From: Novosphingobium sp. UBA6272
GTDB lineage: Bacteria; Pseudomonadota; Alphaproteobacteria; Sphingomonadales; Sphingomonadaceae
NCBI RefSeq assembly: GCF_002440635.1
Contig: NZ_DJUW01000003.1
Coordinates: forward strand, 50,136-114,135
Direction of reading: 5' to 3'
Length of the DNA stretch: 64,000 bases
The position numbers were made by a program, and so were the translations under genes. The notes under the pieces are model-generated. The model was not told the origin of the DNA. It did not search any database and was given only the letters and a program-made list of their open reading frames with translations. Every line of letters begins with the position of its first letter. The first letter of the stretch is position 1. Shown here piece after piece: positions 7,712 to 16,836 of the stretch.

Positions 7712-8173
7712 GAAACCCCCTCTCGGAATGGCCAACTGCAGGCTGGCCTGCGCTTTGCATATCGAACGATCGCAAGTTGCACAATATGCGGGATTTTTGA
7801 GTGAAGGCTGGATCTGTGTCTGCTGCGCGGAACGAACTGCAGGCGCTGATTTTCACAAAATTCCAAGTTCAGTTCGCGTGGATTGCTGTTGCAGTTTGCC
7901 AACCGCGAGACCGGATCATCCCAGCGGGCTTGGCTTGGAGGTCAACGAATGTCGCATTTGCGAAACGGGCGGCTGACCTGCCGTCCAGGACTATGAAGCT
8001 ACGGATCGATACTGATCCAAAATGGCTGAATTCCGCCTGTTTCATCGGATGGCTCGCCGTCACTGCAGAAAAAAGAATATTCCACAATAACAGAGTATTG
8101 ACTTGCGGCATCCGCTGCTTCACCATTTCCGAGTCGCAAGCATTACATTTGAACTCTTCGGGAGTATCGTGCC
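7712..8173. other. intergenic region without a convincing gene
   Basis: This 460-base stretch separates the divergent secreted-protein and RHS-locus genes. Several frames are open, but none has a plausible start, codon use or recognisable sequence. GC is somewhat below the neighbouring genes. It probably holds promoters for both sides. The right end has a GGAG nine bases before the TTG start at 8174. Confidence 0.5.
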
Positions 8174-8401
8174 TTGAGGTCAGCCCTTTTGGCGGCGGGT
8201 GCCGTCGCTTGTCTGATGCCTGCAGTATTGCACGCTGCAGAGACAGTAACCTACACCTATGACGCCAAGGGGCGGCTGGTAAAGGTCGTCCGGTCGGGGA
8301 CCGTCAACAATGGCGTGCAGACAACCTATACGCACGACAAGGCGGACAATCGCAAGAACACGACGACGACCGGATCGCCGAACAGCAGCCCGCCGCCGTA
8401 A
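8174..8401 (+). CDS. small secreted YD-repeat protein upstream of RHS gene
   Basis: A 75-residue protein with a TTG start preceded by GGAG at 8161. Residues 1-22 form a signal peptide (LLAAGAVACLMPAVLHAA). The mature part has one or two YD-type repeats (TYTYDAKGRLVKVVRSG; TYTHDKADNR), the building block of RHS proteins, and ends in a Pro/Ser-rich tail. It lies 55 bases before the large RHS gene and is probably cotranscribed with it. Small signal-peptide YD proteins of this kind precede RHS genes in other sphingomonads as I remember them. It could be a folding partner or an eroded duplicate of the RHS N-terminal repeats; there is no direct evidence for either. Confidence 0.6.
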   Translation: MRSALLAAGAVACLMPAVLHAAETVTYTYDAKGRLVKVVRSGTVNNGVQTTYTHDKADNRKNTTTTGSPNSSPPP

Positions 8402-8455
8402 ACCGGCGGCAGTGCTCGCCAGCCAAAACTACCGCTCTAATCAACGGACCCCACA

Positions 8456-11400
8456 ATGACCGGAACCCTTTCACGCGCCCGCGCGGTGCGCCGTGCCCTG
8501 CTGTGCCTTTCGACCGTGCTGGCGACCGGGATAGCCTTGCCTGCTTTCGCTCAAAGCGCAGATCCGCCAGTGCGCGAGGCTGTCGATGAGCGGGGGGTTA
8601 ACCTCGCGACTGGGGCGGTGACGGTGCCGCGTCATACCTTGACGGTCGGGAGCGGAAATTCTGCACTGTCGGCCGGCGTAGATGTCCGTACGTACAGCCA
8701 AGTTCACACCTGGAAGCTTGCCATCAAGTCGAATGGAGCCAGCCAGGTCTTGGTGATAGTCGGCAAGCGATCCTTGGCCTTTAACATCAGCGGATCGACT
8801 TACACCAACGTCCAGCAGACCGGTGAAACACTGTCGGGAAGTGGAACGACCTACACCTTCACCGATCGAGATGGATCGATCATTCAGTTTGACCGGTCGC
8901 AAGTAGATCCAATTGCTGACGATATCAACTATGGCACCAAGGGCTATCTGGCCCTGGGGAATTCGATCACCTACGCAAATGGTGAAATTATCTCTCTGAA
9001 ATACAAGTACTATAGTGGAGATGCAATGCTGGGGTGGACCAGCTTTGTCCGGCTGCAGGGCCTTTCATCGTCAAATGGCTATGTCGCCAAGTTCAAGTAC
9101 GAGACCCAGGCTGCAAACAGCGCTGGTTTCCGCAACATCACCGGGTTGCAGATGGTCAATACAGCCGTCGATTACTGCAATCCTGCAGAAGATACCTGCA
9201 CAGGATTAACCCAAGCCTGGCCCGAGGTCACTCTGGCCACTGCAGGAGTCTGGGTGGGGAACGGCTATGACTACGCGGTGACCGCAACCGACAACATGAA
9301 CCGGACTACGACATACAAGTATCCGCAAGCCAAAACAAACAAGTTCGGCTCGCTCCGTCTGCCGGGGCAAACGAGCGACAACTACATCGTCACCTACGGC
9401 ACCGATGGCCGCGTTTCGGGGGTCACGATCGATGGGCTGACCTGGCAGTATGCCTGGTCCTACGCGGCTCCGAACATGACGACCACGATCACCAAGCCGG
9501 GCGGCGCACAGGTTGTCTATGTGACGGATACCACCAAGCAGCGAGTCACAAGCGTCAAGGACGAACTCAATCGGACCACGCTCTACGGATCCGATAGCGC
9601 CGCCCGGATCAATTCGATCACCTATCCCGAGGGCAACAATCTGGTTGTGACTTACGATGCGCGCGGGAACGTGATCCAGCAGACCTGGAACCCCAAACCG
9701 GGCACGGGCGAGGCGGCCATCACGGTAACCGCAAACTACGACGCGAGCTGCCTGGTGGCGGTGAAGTGCAACAAGCCCAACTGGACCCGCGATGCGCTGA
9801 ATAACCAGACTGACTATGTCTATGACCCGGTTCACGGCGGAGTGGTGACGGTGACCGCGCCGGCCGACAGCGCCGGTGTCCGCCCGCAGACCCGGGTGAC
9901 CTATTCGACCAGACAGGCCTATTTCAAGAACGCCGCCGGATCGATCGGTGCATCCGGTCAAAGCACCTATTTGCCGACTGCAATCTCACAATGTCTGAGC
10001 GGGGCCAGCTGCGCCGGGACGGCGAACGAGCGCAAGACCACGATTGACTATGGGCCGCAGGTTGCGGGAACGGCGAACAACCTGTTCCCGGTCAGCCAGA
10101 CAGTCGCGGCGGGCGACAATTCGGTCAGCCTGACGACCAGCCAGACCTTCGATGTCCTTGGCAATGTCAAATCGATCGACGGCCCCTTGCCTGGCACGCA
10201 GGACCGCGTGACGATGCATTACGATGCCTTGGGCCGTCAGGTCGGCAAAGTGGGTCCCGACCCCGATGGCGTCGCCGGGGCGGGGCAGCCGCCGGTTGCC
10301 CAGCGCACCACCTATAACACCGCCGGGCAGTTGACGAAGGTTGAAACCGGGAACGTCGCCGATCAAACGGATGCGGCCTTTGCCGCCTTCACCCCGATCG
10401 CGGAATCCGTGACCACCTATGATGCAAACGGCCGGCCAATCCGGGCCGAGAACAAGGTAGGCGGGACCACCTATGCCGTGGTTCAGCAGAATTACGATGC
10501 CCAGGGCCGTCCCGATTGCGTGGCCGTGCGGATGGATTCGGCGGTCTGGAATAGCCAGACCGATGCCTGCCTGCCGCAGACCACTGGTCCGGATGGGCCG
10601 GACCGGATCAGCAAGACCGCCTACAACGCCGCCGATGAGGTTACGGGCGTAACCACCGCGCTCGGGACCAGTGCTGTGGCGACCGAAACGACCAGCTATA
10701 CCGCCAATGGCCAGGTCCAGAACGTCAAGGACGGCGAGGGCAATCTGACCACCTATGAATACGATGGGCATGACCGGTTGAAGAAGACCCGTTTCCCGGT
10801 CGTTGCGCAGGGAGCCAATGCCAGTTCGACCACGGACTATGAGGAACTGACCTACAACGCCAATTCCGCTGTAACCGTGAAGCGGCTGCGCGATGGCAGC
10901 ACGATCGCCAACAGCTATGACAACCTGGGCCGGCTGACCGCCTACACCCCGTCGGGCGAGGCGCAGCAGACGCTGCAGTACAACCTGGTCGGCGACCTGA
11001 CCTTGTTACAGACTGTCGGAGGCACCGGTTCGGTAAGCCGTACCGTCAACGCGGTGGGCCAGCTCAAGAGCGAGAGCCAGCCATTCGGTTCGGCCAGCTA
11101 CAACTACGATGCCGGCGGGCGAATGTCGCGGCTGACCTGGGCTGACGGGTTCTTTGTCGACTATGTCTATGACAATGCCGGCAACGTCACCCAGATCCGC
11201 GAAAACGGAGCGCTGTCGGGGCTGGGCCTGCTGGCCAGCTATGAGTATGACAATCTGGGCCAGCGCACCAAGGTCACCCGCGGCAATGGCACGGTGACCA
11301 ATTACACTTTCGATCCGGCCAGGCGGCTGGCTTCGATCGAGCAGAATTTGGCCGGAACGGCCGATGACCACACGATCGGATCGATCACCTACAACCCGAC

Positions 11401-12778
11401 CGGGCAGATCACTGGGCAGACGCGCAGCAATGACAGCTATGCCTGGAGCGCGCATTACAACGTCAACCGCGATTACACGGTCAACGGGCTCAACCAGATG
11501 ACCGTGGCCGGGGCGACCGGGCTCGGCTATGACGGACGCGGTAACCTGATCACCTCGGGCAGCAGTGCCTATGGCTATGACAAACTCAACCGGATGATAT
11601 CCGCGCCGGGCATCACCATGGGCTATGATCAGCTGGGGAGGATGAGCAAGTACAATTCCAGTGGCGGCAATTTGCGCTTTGCCTATGCAGGCTCGGCGCT
11701 GATCCAGGAAACCGATGGTCCAAGCGGCGCGGTGCTGCGGCGCTATGTCCCCGGGCCGGGCACGGACGAACCGGTGGTGTGGTACGAAAGCGCCACCACC
11801 GCCGACCGCCGCTGGCTCCACGCGGATGAACGTGGTAGCGTTATCGCCGTCTCGGACGGATCGGGTGCGATGCTCAGCGTCAACCGTTATGACGAATACG
11901 GCATCCCGCAAAGCGGCGGGGCAGGGCGGTTCCGCTATACCGGCCAGGCCTGGCTGTCCGAACTCGGCATGTATTACTACAAGGCGCGGATGTACTCCCC
12001 CTCCCTCGGCCGGTTCATGCAGACCGACCCGATCGGGTATGGGGATGGGATGAACCTGTATAACTACGTTGGGTCGGATCCGGTTAATGCGACCGATCCG
12101 AGCGGGATGACCACTTGCTCACAGACGATCACATATCATCAGCATATGTGGCTTTCAAACGGCACTGTGGTTCCTGGGCAAATCCACATATTGAACTCGT
12201 CGATTGAATGCTCAAGTTCAGGCGGAGGTTCAAATGCAGCTGAAATGAGGCGGATGGCTTGGGCAGAATCGCGGGGAGGTGCGGGAGGAAGTGGAGGCCG
12301 TAGTCGAACAACCAATTCAACTAGCGATCCTTGCTCTGATAGTGCGCCGAACCTGAAGATCGATGCCGAGCTATTTCTTATACCCGCATCCCCATTTGGG
12401 CAAATAAGCGGCACCTTGACAAACCCTGCGACTGGACAGCAATGGAGTTTCTCTTCGAGAAATGGCTATACCATTGGAACATTTACTGGAAACTATCAGC
12501 TCAATGGCACGATAAGCGGAGGGCCCAACGCTTTGCAGGGTGGTTTGGATATTTCTGTCGCTTCAGTTGGCGCATTTGGAAGGAGTTGGGGGAGGACTTC
12601 AATAACCAGCAACCGAGGTCGATCGTTAGGTAGTGGCGAGCTCTCACCAGGTGCTTCTGGCGGACCACTACGTGGTCTGAAATCTTGGCGGCTAAATCCC
12701 TTAGCCTTGGGCGGTGTTTCATTTGACCCAATAAACGTAACCCTAACAAATTCTGGCATTTGTGGTAATAAAAAATGA
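8456..12778 (+). CDS. RHS repeat protein with RHS core domain and variable C-terminal tip
   Basis: A 1440-residue protein with a signal peptide (LLCLSTVLATGIALPAFAQS, about 13-33). A long region of YD repeats (YDALGR, YDNLGR, YEYDGHDRL and many others, about 350-1140) follows. The RHS-associated core motif (YTGQAWLSELGMYYYKARMY, then GRFMQTDPIGYGDG, LYNYVGSDPVNATDPSG) ends at G1217. YD repeats form a shell that encloses a C-terminal toxin, released by self-cleavage near the core motif. The tip (1218-1440) is unlike the rest: rich in Ser, Gly, Thr and Asn, lower in GC, with three Cys near its start and no catalytic motif I recognise. The tip probably acts as a contact-dependent toxin, with the overlapping next gene as its immunity protein. 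An adhesive role is the alternative. Confidence 0.9.
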   Translation: MTGTLSRARAVRRALLCLSTVLATGIALPAFAQSADPPVREAVDERGVNLATGAVTVPRHTLTVGSGNSALSAGVDVRTYSQVHTWKLAIKSNGASQVLVIVGKRSLAFNISGSTYTNVQQTGETLSGSGTTYTFTDRDGSIIQFDRSQVDPIADDINYGTKGYLALGNSITYANGEIISLKYKYYSGDAMLGWTSFVRLQGLSSSNGYVAKFKYETQAANSAGFRNITGLQMVNTAVDYCNPAEDTCTGLTQAWPEVTLATAGVWVGNGYDYAVTATDNMNRTTTYKYPQAKTNKFGSLRLPGQTSDNYIVTYGTDGRVSGVTIDGLTWQYAWSYAAPNMTTTITKPGGAQVVYVTDTTKQRVTSVKDELNRTTLYGSDSAARINSITYPEGNNLVVTYDARGNVIQQTWNPKPGTGEAAITVTANYDASCLVAVKCNKPNWTRDALNNQTDYVYDPVHGGVVTVTAPADSAGVRPQTRVTYSTRQAYFKNAAGSIGASGQSTYLPTAISQCLSGASCAGTANERKTTIDYGPQVAGTANNLFPVSQTVAAGDNSVSLTTSQTFDVLGNVKSIDGPLPGTQDRVTMHYDALGRQVGKVGPDPDGVAGAGQPPVAQRTTYNTAGQLTKVETGNVADQTDAAFAAFTPIAESVTTYDANGRPIRAENKVGGTTYAVVQQNYDAQGRPDCVAVRMDSAVWNSQTDACLPQTTGPDGPDRISKTAYNAADEVTGVTTALGTSAVATETTSYTANGQVQNVKDGEGNLTTYEYDGHDRLKKTRFPVVAQGANASSTTDYEELTYNANSAVTVKRLRDGSTIANSYDNLGRLTAYTPSGEAQQTLQYNLVGDLTLLQTVGGTGSVSRTVNAVGQLKSESQPFGSASYNYDAGGRMSRLTWADGFFVDYVYDNAGNVTQIRENGALSGLGLLASYEYDNLGQRTKVTRGNGTVTNYTFDPARRLASIEQNLAGTADDHTIGSITYNPTGQITGQTRSNDSYAWSAHYNVNRDYTVNGLNQMTVAGATGLGYDGRGNLITSGSSAYGYDKLNRMISAPGITMGYDQLGRMSKYNSSGGNLRFAYAGSALIQETDGPSGAVLRRYVPGPGTDEPVVWYESATTADRRWLHADERGSVIAVSDGSGAMLSVNRYDEYGIPQSGGAGRFRYTGQAWLSELGMYYYKARMYSPSLGRFMQTDPIGYGDGMNLYNYVGSDPVNATDPSGMTTCSQTITYHQHMWLSNGTVVPGQIHILNSSIECSSSGGGSNAAEMRRMAWAESRGGAGGSGGRSRTTNSTSDPCSDSAPNLKIDAELFLIPASPFGQISGTLTNPATGQQWSFSSRNGYTIGTFTGNYQLNGTISGGPNALQGGLDISVASVGAFGRSWGRTSITSNRGRSLGSGELSPGASGGPLRGLKSWRLNPLALGGVSFDPINVTLTNSGICGNKK

Positions 12779-13032
12779 AATTTGATGAAATCTATTCATT
12801 TTGGATTGCAGCCCTGATGACGGTCTATATAATAGGAGTCATGCTTGATTACGAAATATATTTAAATTATTGGTTAATTATGTGTGTTAGCTTTCCGGTA
12901 TTTGTACTATGCTTATTTAAGCATAAGGATATGTCTACTAGAATTATTTGCTTGGTGTTGATGTTTATGTGCGTTATTTTGTTTGCGTTCCCATTTATAA
13001 ATAAGAAAACCAGCAATGCGGGGCTGAAGTGA
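12775..13032 (+). CDS. small AT-rich membrane protein, putative RHS immunity protein
   Basis: An 85-residue, strongly hydrophobic protein. Its ATG overlaps the RHS stop by four bases (ATGA), so translation is coupled. Hydrophobic helices lie at about 8-26, 30-48 and 54-73, followed by a short basic tail. The base composition is strikingly different from everything around it, at roughly one-third G+C by eye against about 65% for the chromosome, a classic sign of an exchanged toxin/immunity cassette. Small unrelated membrane proteins directly after RHS tips are commonly immunity proteins; a membrane immunity protein suggests the toxin tip acts at or through the inner membrane. No family is recognised, so immunity is inferred from position and composition. 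Confidence 0.7.
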   Translation: MKFDEIYSFWIAALMTVYIIGVMLDYEIYLNYWLIMCVSFPVFVLCLFKHKDMSTRIICLVLMFMCVILFAFPFINKKTSNAGLK

Positions 13033-13094
13033 CAGGAATTCCTGGCACAGTATACTAAATTGACGCACCGCCGCCACCATAGCACCAAACTCCG

Positions 13095-13154
13095 ATGGCA
13101 AGGCCAGCCCGGACTGCGCTTCCCGGCGTGGCGCATCATGTCACCCAGCGCGGG
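13095..13154 (+). pseudogene. N-terminal stump of a REP-associated tyrosine transposase (RAYT)
   Basis: The frame from ATG 13095 reads MARPARTALPGVAHHVTQRG, the conserved start of Y1/REP-associated transposases including the HxHVTxRG segment. It then loses all similarity in a C-rich stretch. The HUH motif and the catalytic Tyr are absent. GGGGAC and GTCCCC arms at about 13151 and 13195 could be a REP-like hairpin left with it. It lies just after the immunity gene. Confidence 0.65.
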
Positions 13155-13242
13155 GACGGCCCCCCCACACCCAAACCCCGTTGTGCACACCCCGTCCCCT
13201 TTCACTTGGCGTTCAGCTTGGCACTGGTTATAGGCCTGCACC

Positions 13243-14040
13243 ATGTTAGCCCGCTCCCCTGCCAAGCTCGCCCTTCTTGCCGTCGCTTCCACGGCCATGC
13301 TGTTCACTGCCGGGTGCGGCGGGCGTGGGGGGAAGCCGCGCGATACGGCCTTTGTCGCGCGCGATGTGGAGACGCTCTACGGCGCGGCCAAGGACAAGCT
13401 GGATGGCGGCAATACCCTGATCGCCGCCGCGCTGTTTGACGAGGTTGAGCGCCAGCATCCTTATTCGCCGTGGGCCCGCCGCGCCCAGCTGATGAGCTCG
13501 TTCAGCTATTACGTCGCCAAGGATTACACCAAGTCGATCCAGTCGGCCCAGCGGTTCCTCTCGATCCATCCGGGCAACCGCGACGCACCCTATGCCTATT
13601 ACCTGATCGCGCTGTGCTATTACGAGCAGATCAGCGATGTGGACCGCGACCAGAAGATCACCCAGCAGGCGCTGACCGCGCTGAACGAGGTGATCCGCCG
13701 CTATCCCAACACCCGCTATGCCGCCGATGCCAAGATCAAGATCGACCTGGTGAACGATCATCTGGCCGGCAAGGAAATGCAGATCGGCCGGTTCTATGAG
13801 CGATCGGGCCGCTGGCTCGCCGCGTCCTATCGCTTCCGCAACGTGATCGACAAGTACGAGACCACCAGCCACGCGCCCGAGGCGCTGTTCCGTCTGGTCG
13901 AAACCAGCCTGCAGCTGGGCATGCCCGAAGAAGCGCTGAAATATGCCGCGGTGCTGGGCGCGAACTATCCGGGCAGCGAGTGGTACGACAAGGCCTACAA
14001 GCTGATGGGCAAGCATGCCCCCGGGGTTGCCTCCAAGTAG
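13243..14040 (+). CDS. bamD: outer membrane assembly lipoprotein BamD
   Basis: A 265-residue lipoprotein. The signal peptide ends in the lipobox LFTAGCGG, with the acylated Cys at about residue 24. The mature protein is made of TPR units (DVETLYGAAKDKLDGGNTLIAAALFDEVE; HPYSPWARRAQLMSSFSYYVAKDYTKSI; RFLSIHPGN), the arrangement of BamD/ComL. Length is close to the family norm. BamD sits on the inner leaflet of the outer membrane and works with BamA to fold beta-barrel proteins. The start follows a GC-rich leader; the ATG at 13243 places the charged N-region and hydrophobic core correctly. The next gene overlaps its 3' end. recN lies two genes downstream, an order often seen in alphaproteobacteria. 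Confidence 0.93.
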   Translation: MLARSPAKLALLAVASTAMLFTAGCGGRGGKPRDTAFVARDVETLYGAAKDKLDGGNTLIAAALFDEVERQHPYSPWARRAQLMSSFSYYVAKDYTKSIQSAQRFLSIHPGNRDAPYAYYLIALCYYEQISDVDRDQKITQQALTALNEVIRRYPNTRYAADAKIKIDLVNDHLAGKEMQIGRFYERSGRWLAASYRFRNVIDKYETTSHAPEALFRLVETSLQLGMPEEALKYAAVLGANYPGSEWYDKAYKLMGKHAPGVASK

Positions 14041-14566
14041 GCCGGCCGGGGCAGGGGTCGTGGCACGGGCAAGCCGGCTGAGCCTGCCCGCCGGGCTGCG
14101 GCTGTTTCCCGATGACCTGAACGCCGCGCTGCGCGCCGCGTTGGGCGCGGTTATCGGCGTCAGCCTGTTCGTCGCCGCGCTTGATCTGGCATTCGCCGCC
14201 GCGCTGCCCGAGGGCTACCGCCAGTTCTACACCGCGCCGCTCTATCCGCGCATGCTCTCCTCGTGCCTCGGCGCGCTGAAGGAGGAGCTGCTCTACCGCC
14301 TGCTGCTGACCACCGCACTGGCCGCGCTGCCCACGCTGTGGGGCAAAAGCGCCGGTCCGAAGTGGATGATCGCCGCGATCGTGCTGGCGCAATTCGCCAA
14401 TGTCCACGCGCTGGTGCTGGAACTGCCGCCGTGGGGGGCGCTGCGGTTCTGGCTGGTCGGCTGCATCTGGGGTTGGCTTTACTGGCGGCACGGACTGGCC
14501 AGCGCGATGCTGGGGCATGGGGCCGTACACTTGCTGCTCGATCCGCTGCTTCTGCGCCTGCTCTAG
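14015..14566 (+). CDS. CPBP-family intramembrane protease
   Basis: A membrane protein of up to 183 residues. The ATG at 14015 overlaps bamD by 26 bases; a GTG at 14060 (15 codons in) is an alternative start that would remove a Pro-rich leader. The three CPBP (Abi/Rce1) motifs are visible: EELLYR (Glu-Glu-x-x-x-Arg), FANVH (Phe-x-x-x-His) and the late His pair in GHGAVH. Four to five hydrophobic helices surround them. Family members cleave substrates within the membrane using Glu as catalytic residue; in bacteria some process bacteriocins or act in envelope maintenance. The tight overlap with bamD suggests cotranscription but the substrate is unknown. Confidence 0.8.
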   Translation: MPPGLPPSRPAGAGVVARASRLSLPAGLRLFPDDLNAALRAALGAVIGVSLFVAALDLAFAAALPEGYRQFYTAPLYPRMLSSCLGALKEELLYRLLLTTALAALPTLWGKSAGPKWMIAAIVLAQFANVHALVLELPPWGALRFWLVGCIWGWLYWRHGLASAMLGHGAVHLLLDPLLLRLL

Positions 14567-14583
14567 CCTTTCTACTCCCCAAG

Positions 14584-14615
14584 TTGACATTTCGTTCAGC
14601 GGCGTGCTCTATAGC
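14584..14615 (+). promoter_or_regulatory. promoter for the Rrf2-family regulator, possibly leaderless
   Basis: A perfect -35 TTGACA (14584-14589) is followed by CTCTATAGC; a -10 of TCTATA at 14608 gives an 18-base spacer. The expected transcription start falls at or within a few bases of the ATG at 14624, and no Shine-Dalgarno is visible, so the message may be leaderless. Confidence 0.55.
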
Positions 14616-14623
14616 TGGCACCC

Positions 14624-15067
14624 ATGCTCTCGCAGAAAACCCGCTATACGATCCGCGCGCTTCAGCACCTGGCCGACAAGGTCGGGCAAGGGCCGGTCCG
14701 GCTGGACGCGGTTGCCGAGGCGCAGAACATTCCGCGCAAATTCCTTACCGTGATCCTTTCGGAAATGGTCCGCGCCGGGCTGGTGGTATCGCACCGCGGG
14801 CGCGAGGGCGGATATGAACTGGCACTGGCCCCGGTTGATATCCGATATGGCGACATCATCCGGCTGACCCGCGGCAGCCTGGCACTGGTCCCTTGCGCCA
14901 GCCGCAATGCGCACGAACATTGCAACAATTGCCTGCCCGAGGCGGAGTGCCGGCTGCGCGGGCTGATGCTGACCTTGCGGGATGAGATGGCGGCGATGCT
15001 CGATCAGGTCACGCTGGCCGATCCGATCAAGCTAGAACCCAGCTTTGCCGGTGACGGTGAGGGGTGA
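14624..15067 (+). CDS. Rrf2-family iron-sulfur transcriptional regulator
   Basis: A 147-residue Rrf2 protein. The N-terminal winged helix covers about residues 1-65 (SQKTRYTIRALQHLA; IPRKFLTVILSEM as recognition helix; HRGREGGYELA as wing). A cysteine cluster follows: C91, C100, C103 and C109. IscR, NsrR and RirA bind an Fe-S cluster through three Cys in this region, so this protein probably senses iron, nitric oxide or redox state; the C-x8-C-x2-C-x5-C spacing differs from IscR. No suf or isc genes follow, so its targets are elsewhere. It has its own near-consensus promoter with almost no 5' leader. The downstream recN begins 37 bases later and could be cotranscribed. Confidence 0.88.
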   Translation: MLSQKTRYTIRALQHLADKVGQGPVRLDAVAEAQNIPRKFLTVILSEMVRAGLVVSHRGREGGYELALAPVDIRYGDIIRLTRGSLALVPCASRNAHEHCNNCLPEAECRLRGLMLTLRDEMAAMLDQVTLADPIKLEPSFAGDGEG

Positions 15068-15103
15068 CGAAGCCGTGCGGCTTGTCTAGAACGAGTCGCG
15101 AAC

Positions 15104-16768
15104 ATGCTGACCCGCCTCGCCATCCGCAATATCGTTCTGATCGAAGCGCTCGACCTCGATTTCGCCGGGGGTCTTGGTGTGCTGACCGGCGAGACCGGGG
15201 CAGGCAAGTCGATCCTGCTCGATGCCCTGGGGCTGGCGCTGGGCGCGCGCGCCGATAGCGGGCTGGTCCGGGCCGGCGAGGATCAGGCCAGCGTCACCGC
15301 CAGCTTCGAATTCGACAAGCTACCGATGTCGATCCGGTCGATCCTGACCGAGGCCGAGCTGGATGTGGAACCGGGCGAGCCGTTGCTGATCAAGCGCCGG
15401 GTCAAGGCCGATGGCGGATCGAAGGCTTTCATCAATGACCAGCCGGTCGGCGCGGCCTTGCTGCGCGAACTTTCCGGCCATCTGGTCGAGCTGCACGGCC
15501 AGCATGACGATCGCGGCCTGGTCAATCCGCGCGGGCACCGCCTGCTGCTGGACCGGTTCGCGCGCGCCGATGTGGCCGGGGTGGAAGCGGCCTGGCAGGC
15601 CTGGCGCGCGGCGCAGGACGCGCTTGACGCGGCGCGGGCCGGGATCGTGCAAGCGGCCGAAGACCGCGACCTGCTGCTCGCCCATCTGGCCGAACTGACC
15701 ACGCTCGAACCCGAAGTGGGGGAGGAGGAGCAGCTCGCCCAGGCCCGCAGCACAATGCAGAAAGGCGAAAAGCTGACCGACGATCTGGAGGCGCTGCGCA
15801 AGCTGTGGGCCGGATCGGATTCGGCGCTGGCAAGCCTGCGCAGCGCGGCCCGACGGCTGGACCGGATCGCCGAGGAACACCCGTTGCTGGCCGAAGCGCT
15901 CGGCGCGCTTGACCGCGCGGTGATCGAGGCGAGCGAGGCCGAAGAGAAGCTGGAGCGCGCGGCCGAGGCGCTGGCCCACGACCCCGCCGCGCTCGACCGG
16001 ATCGAGACCCGGCTGTTCGAACTGCGCGCCGCCGCGCGCAAGCACCACTGCCAGGTCGACGATCTGCCGCACAAGATGCGCGAGATGCGCGCCGCGCTCG
16101 ACGGGATCGAGGGCGGCGAGGCGGAACTGGCCGCGCTGGAAGCGGCGGCCTTGGCGGCGGCGGCCGACTACCGTGCACGGGCCGAGGCATTGTCCGCGCT
16201 GCGCCAGGAAGCCGCATTGCGGCTCGATACGGCAGTGGCGGCAGAGCTTGCACCGCTCAAACTCGATGCCGCGCGGTTCCGCACTTCGGTCGAGCCGCAG
16301 GGCGAGGAGCGCTGGGGCCCGTCGGGGATCGACGCGGTCGAATTCCAGATCAGTACCAACCCCGGCGCGCCGTTCGGGCCGCTCAACAAGATCGCCAGCG
16401 GCGGCGAACTGTCGCGCTTCATCCTCGCGCTCAAGGTCGCGCTGGCCGAAGAGGGCGGGGCGGCGACGGTGATCTTCGACGAGATCGATCGCGGGGTCGG
16501 CGGCGCGGTGGCTTCGGCCATCGGCGAACGGCTGGCCCGGCTGGCTGATGGCGGGCAATTGCTCGCCGTCACCCACAGCCCCCAGGTCGCCGCGCGCGGC
16601 GGGCAGCACTACGTGATCGCCAAGACCAGCGAGGGCACCGTCACCCGCACCTCGGTTCACCTGCTCGATGCCGCCGGACGGCAGGAGGAAATCGCCAGGA
16701 TGCTCAGCGGCGCTGAAGTGACCCCCGAGGCGCGGGCCCAGGCGGACCGGTTGCTGGAGGGGGTCTGA
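15104..16768 (+). CDS. recN: DNA repair protein RecN
   Basis: A 554-residue SMC-like ATPase for double-strand break repair. The N-terminal ATPase half carries Walker A GETGAGKS at residues 29-36. Two coiled-coil arms (about 160-390, very Ala/Glu/Leu-rich) flank a central hinge. The C-terminal half carries the ABC signature SGGELSR (about 431) and Walker B VIFDEIDRGVGG (about 455), followed by the H-loop (VTHSPQVAA). Length matches the family. RecN gathers broken ends and aids RecA-dependent recombination. It lies in a repair- and envelope-rich stretch (bamD upstream, ligA downstream). The start at 15104 gives the canonical MLTRLAIRNIVLIE N-terminus. Confidence 0.96.
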   Translation: MLTRLAIRNIVLIEALDLDFAGGLGVLTGETGAGKSILLDALGLALGARADSGLVRAGEDQASVTASFEFDKLPMSIRSILTEAELDVEPGEPLLIKRRVKADGGSKAFINDQPVGAALLRELSGHLVELHGQHDDRGLVNPRGHRLLLDRFARADVAGVEAAWQAWRAAQDALDAARAGIVQAAEDRDLLLAHLAELTTLEPEVGEEEQLAQARSTMQKGEKLTDDLEALRKLWAGSDSALASLRSAARRLDRIAEEHPLLAEALGALDRAVIEASEAEEKLERAAEALAHDPAALDRIETRLFELRAAARKHHCQVDDLPHKMREMRAALDGIEGGEAELAALEAAALAAAADYRARAEALSALRQEAALRLDTAVAAELAPLKLDAARFRTSVEPQGEERWGPSGIDAVEFQISTNPGAPFGPLNKIASGGELSRFILALKVALAEEGGAATVIFDEIDRGVGGAVASAIGERLARLADGGQLLAVTHSPQVAARGGQHYVIAKTSEGTVTRTSVHLLDAAGRQEEIARMLSGAEVTPEARAQADRLLEGV

Positions 16769-16836
16769 AGGCCTTGAAGGCCTTGCAATATCCGGTTAGC
16801 CAATGCCATTGTGTTTTCCAATGGGGGCGTCGCACC

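Noticed and set aside
7801..8262. A 153-residue plus-strand open frame before the RHS locus
   Set aside because: It overlaps the signal-peptide gene at 8174 in another frame and has no recognisable sequence or codon bias.
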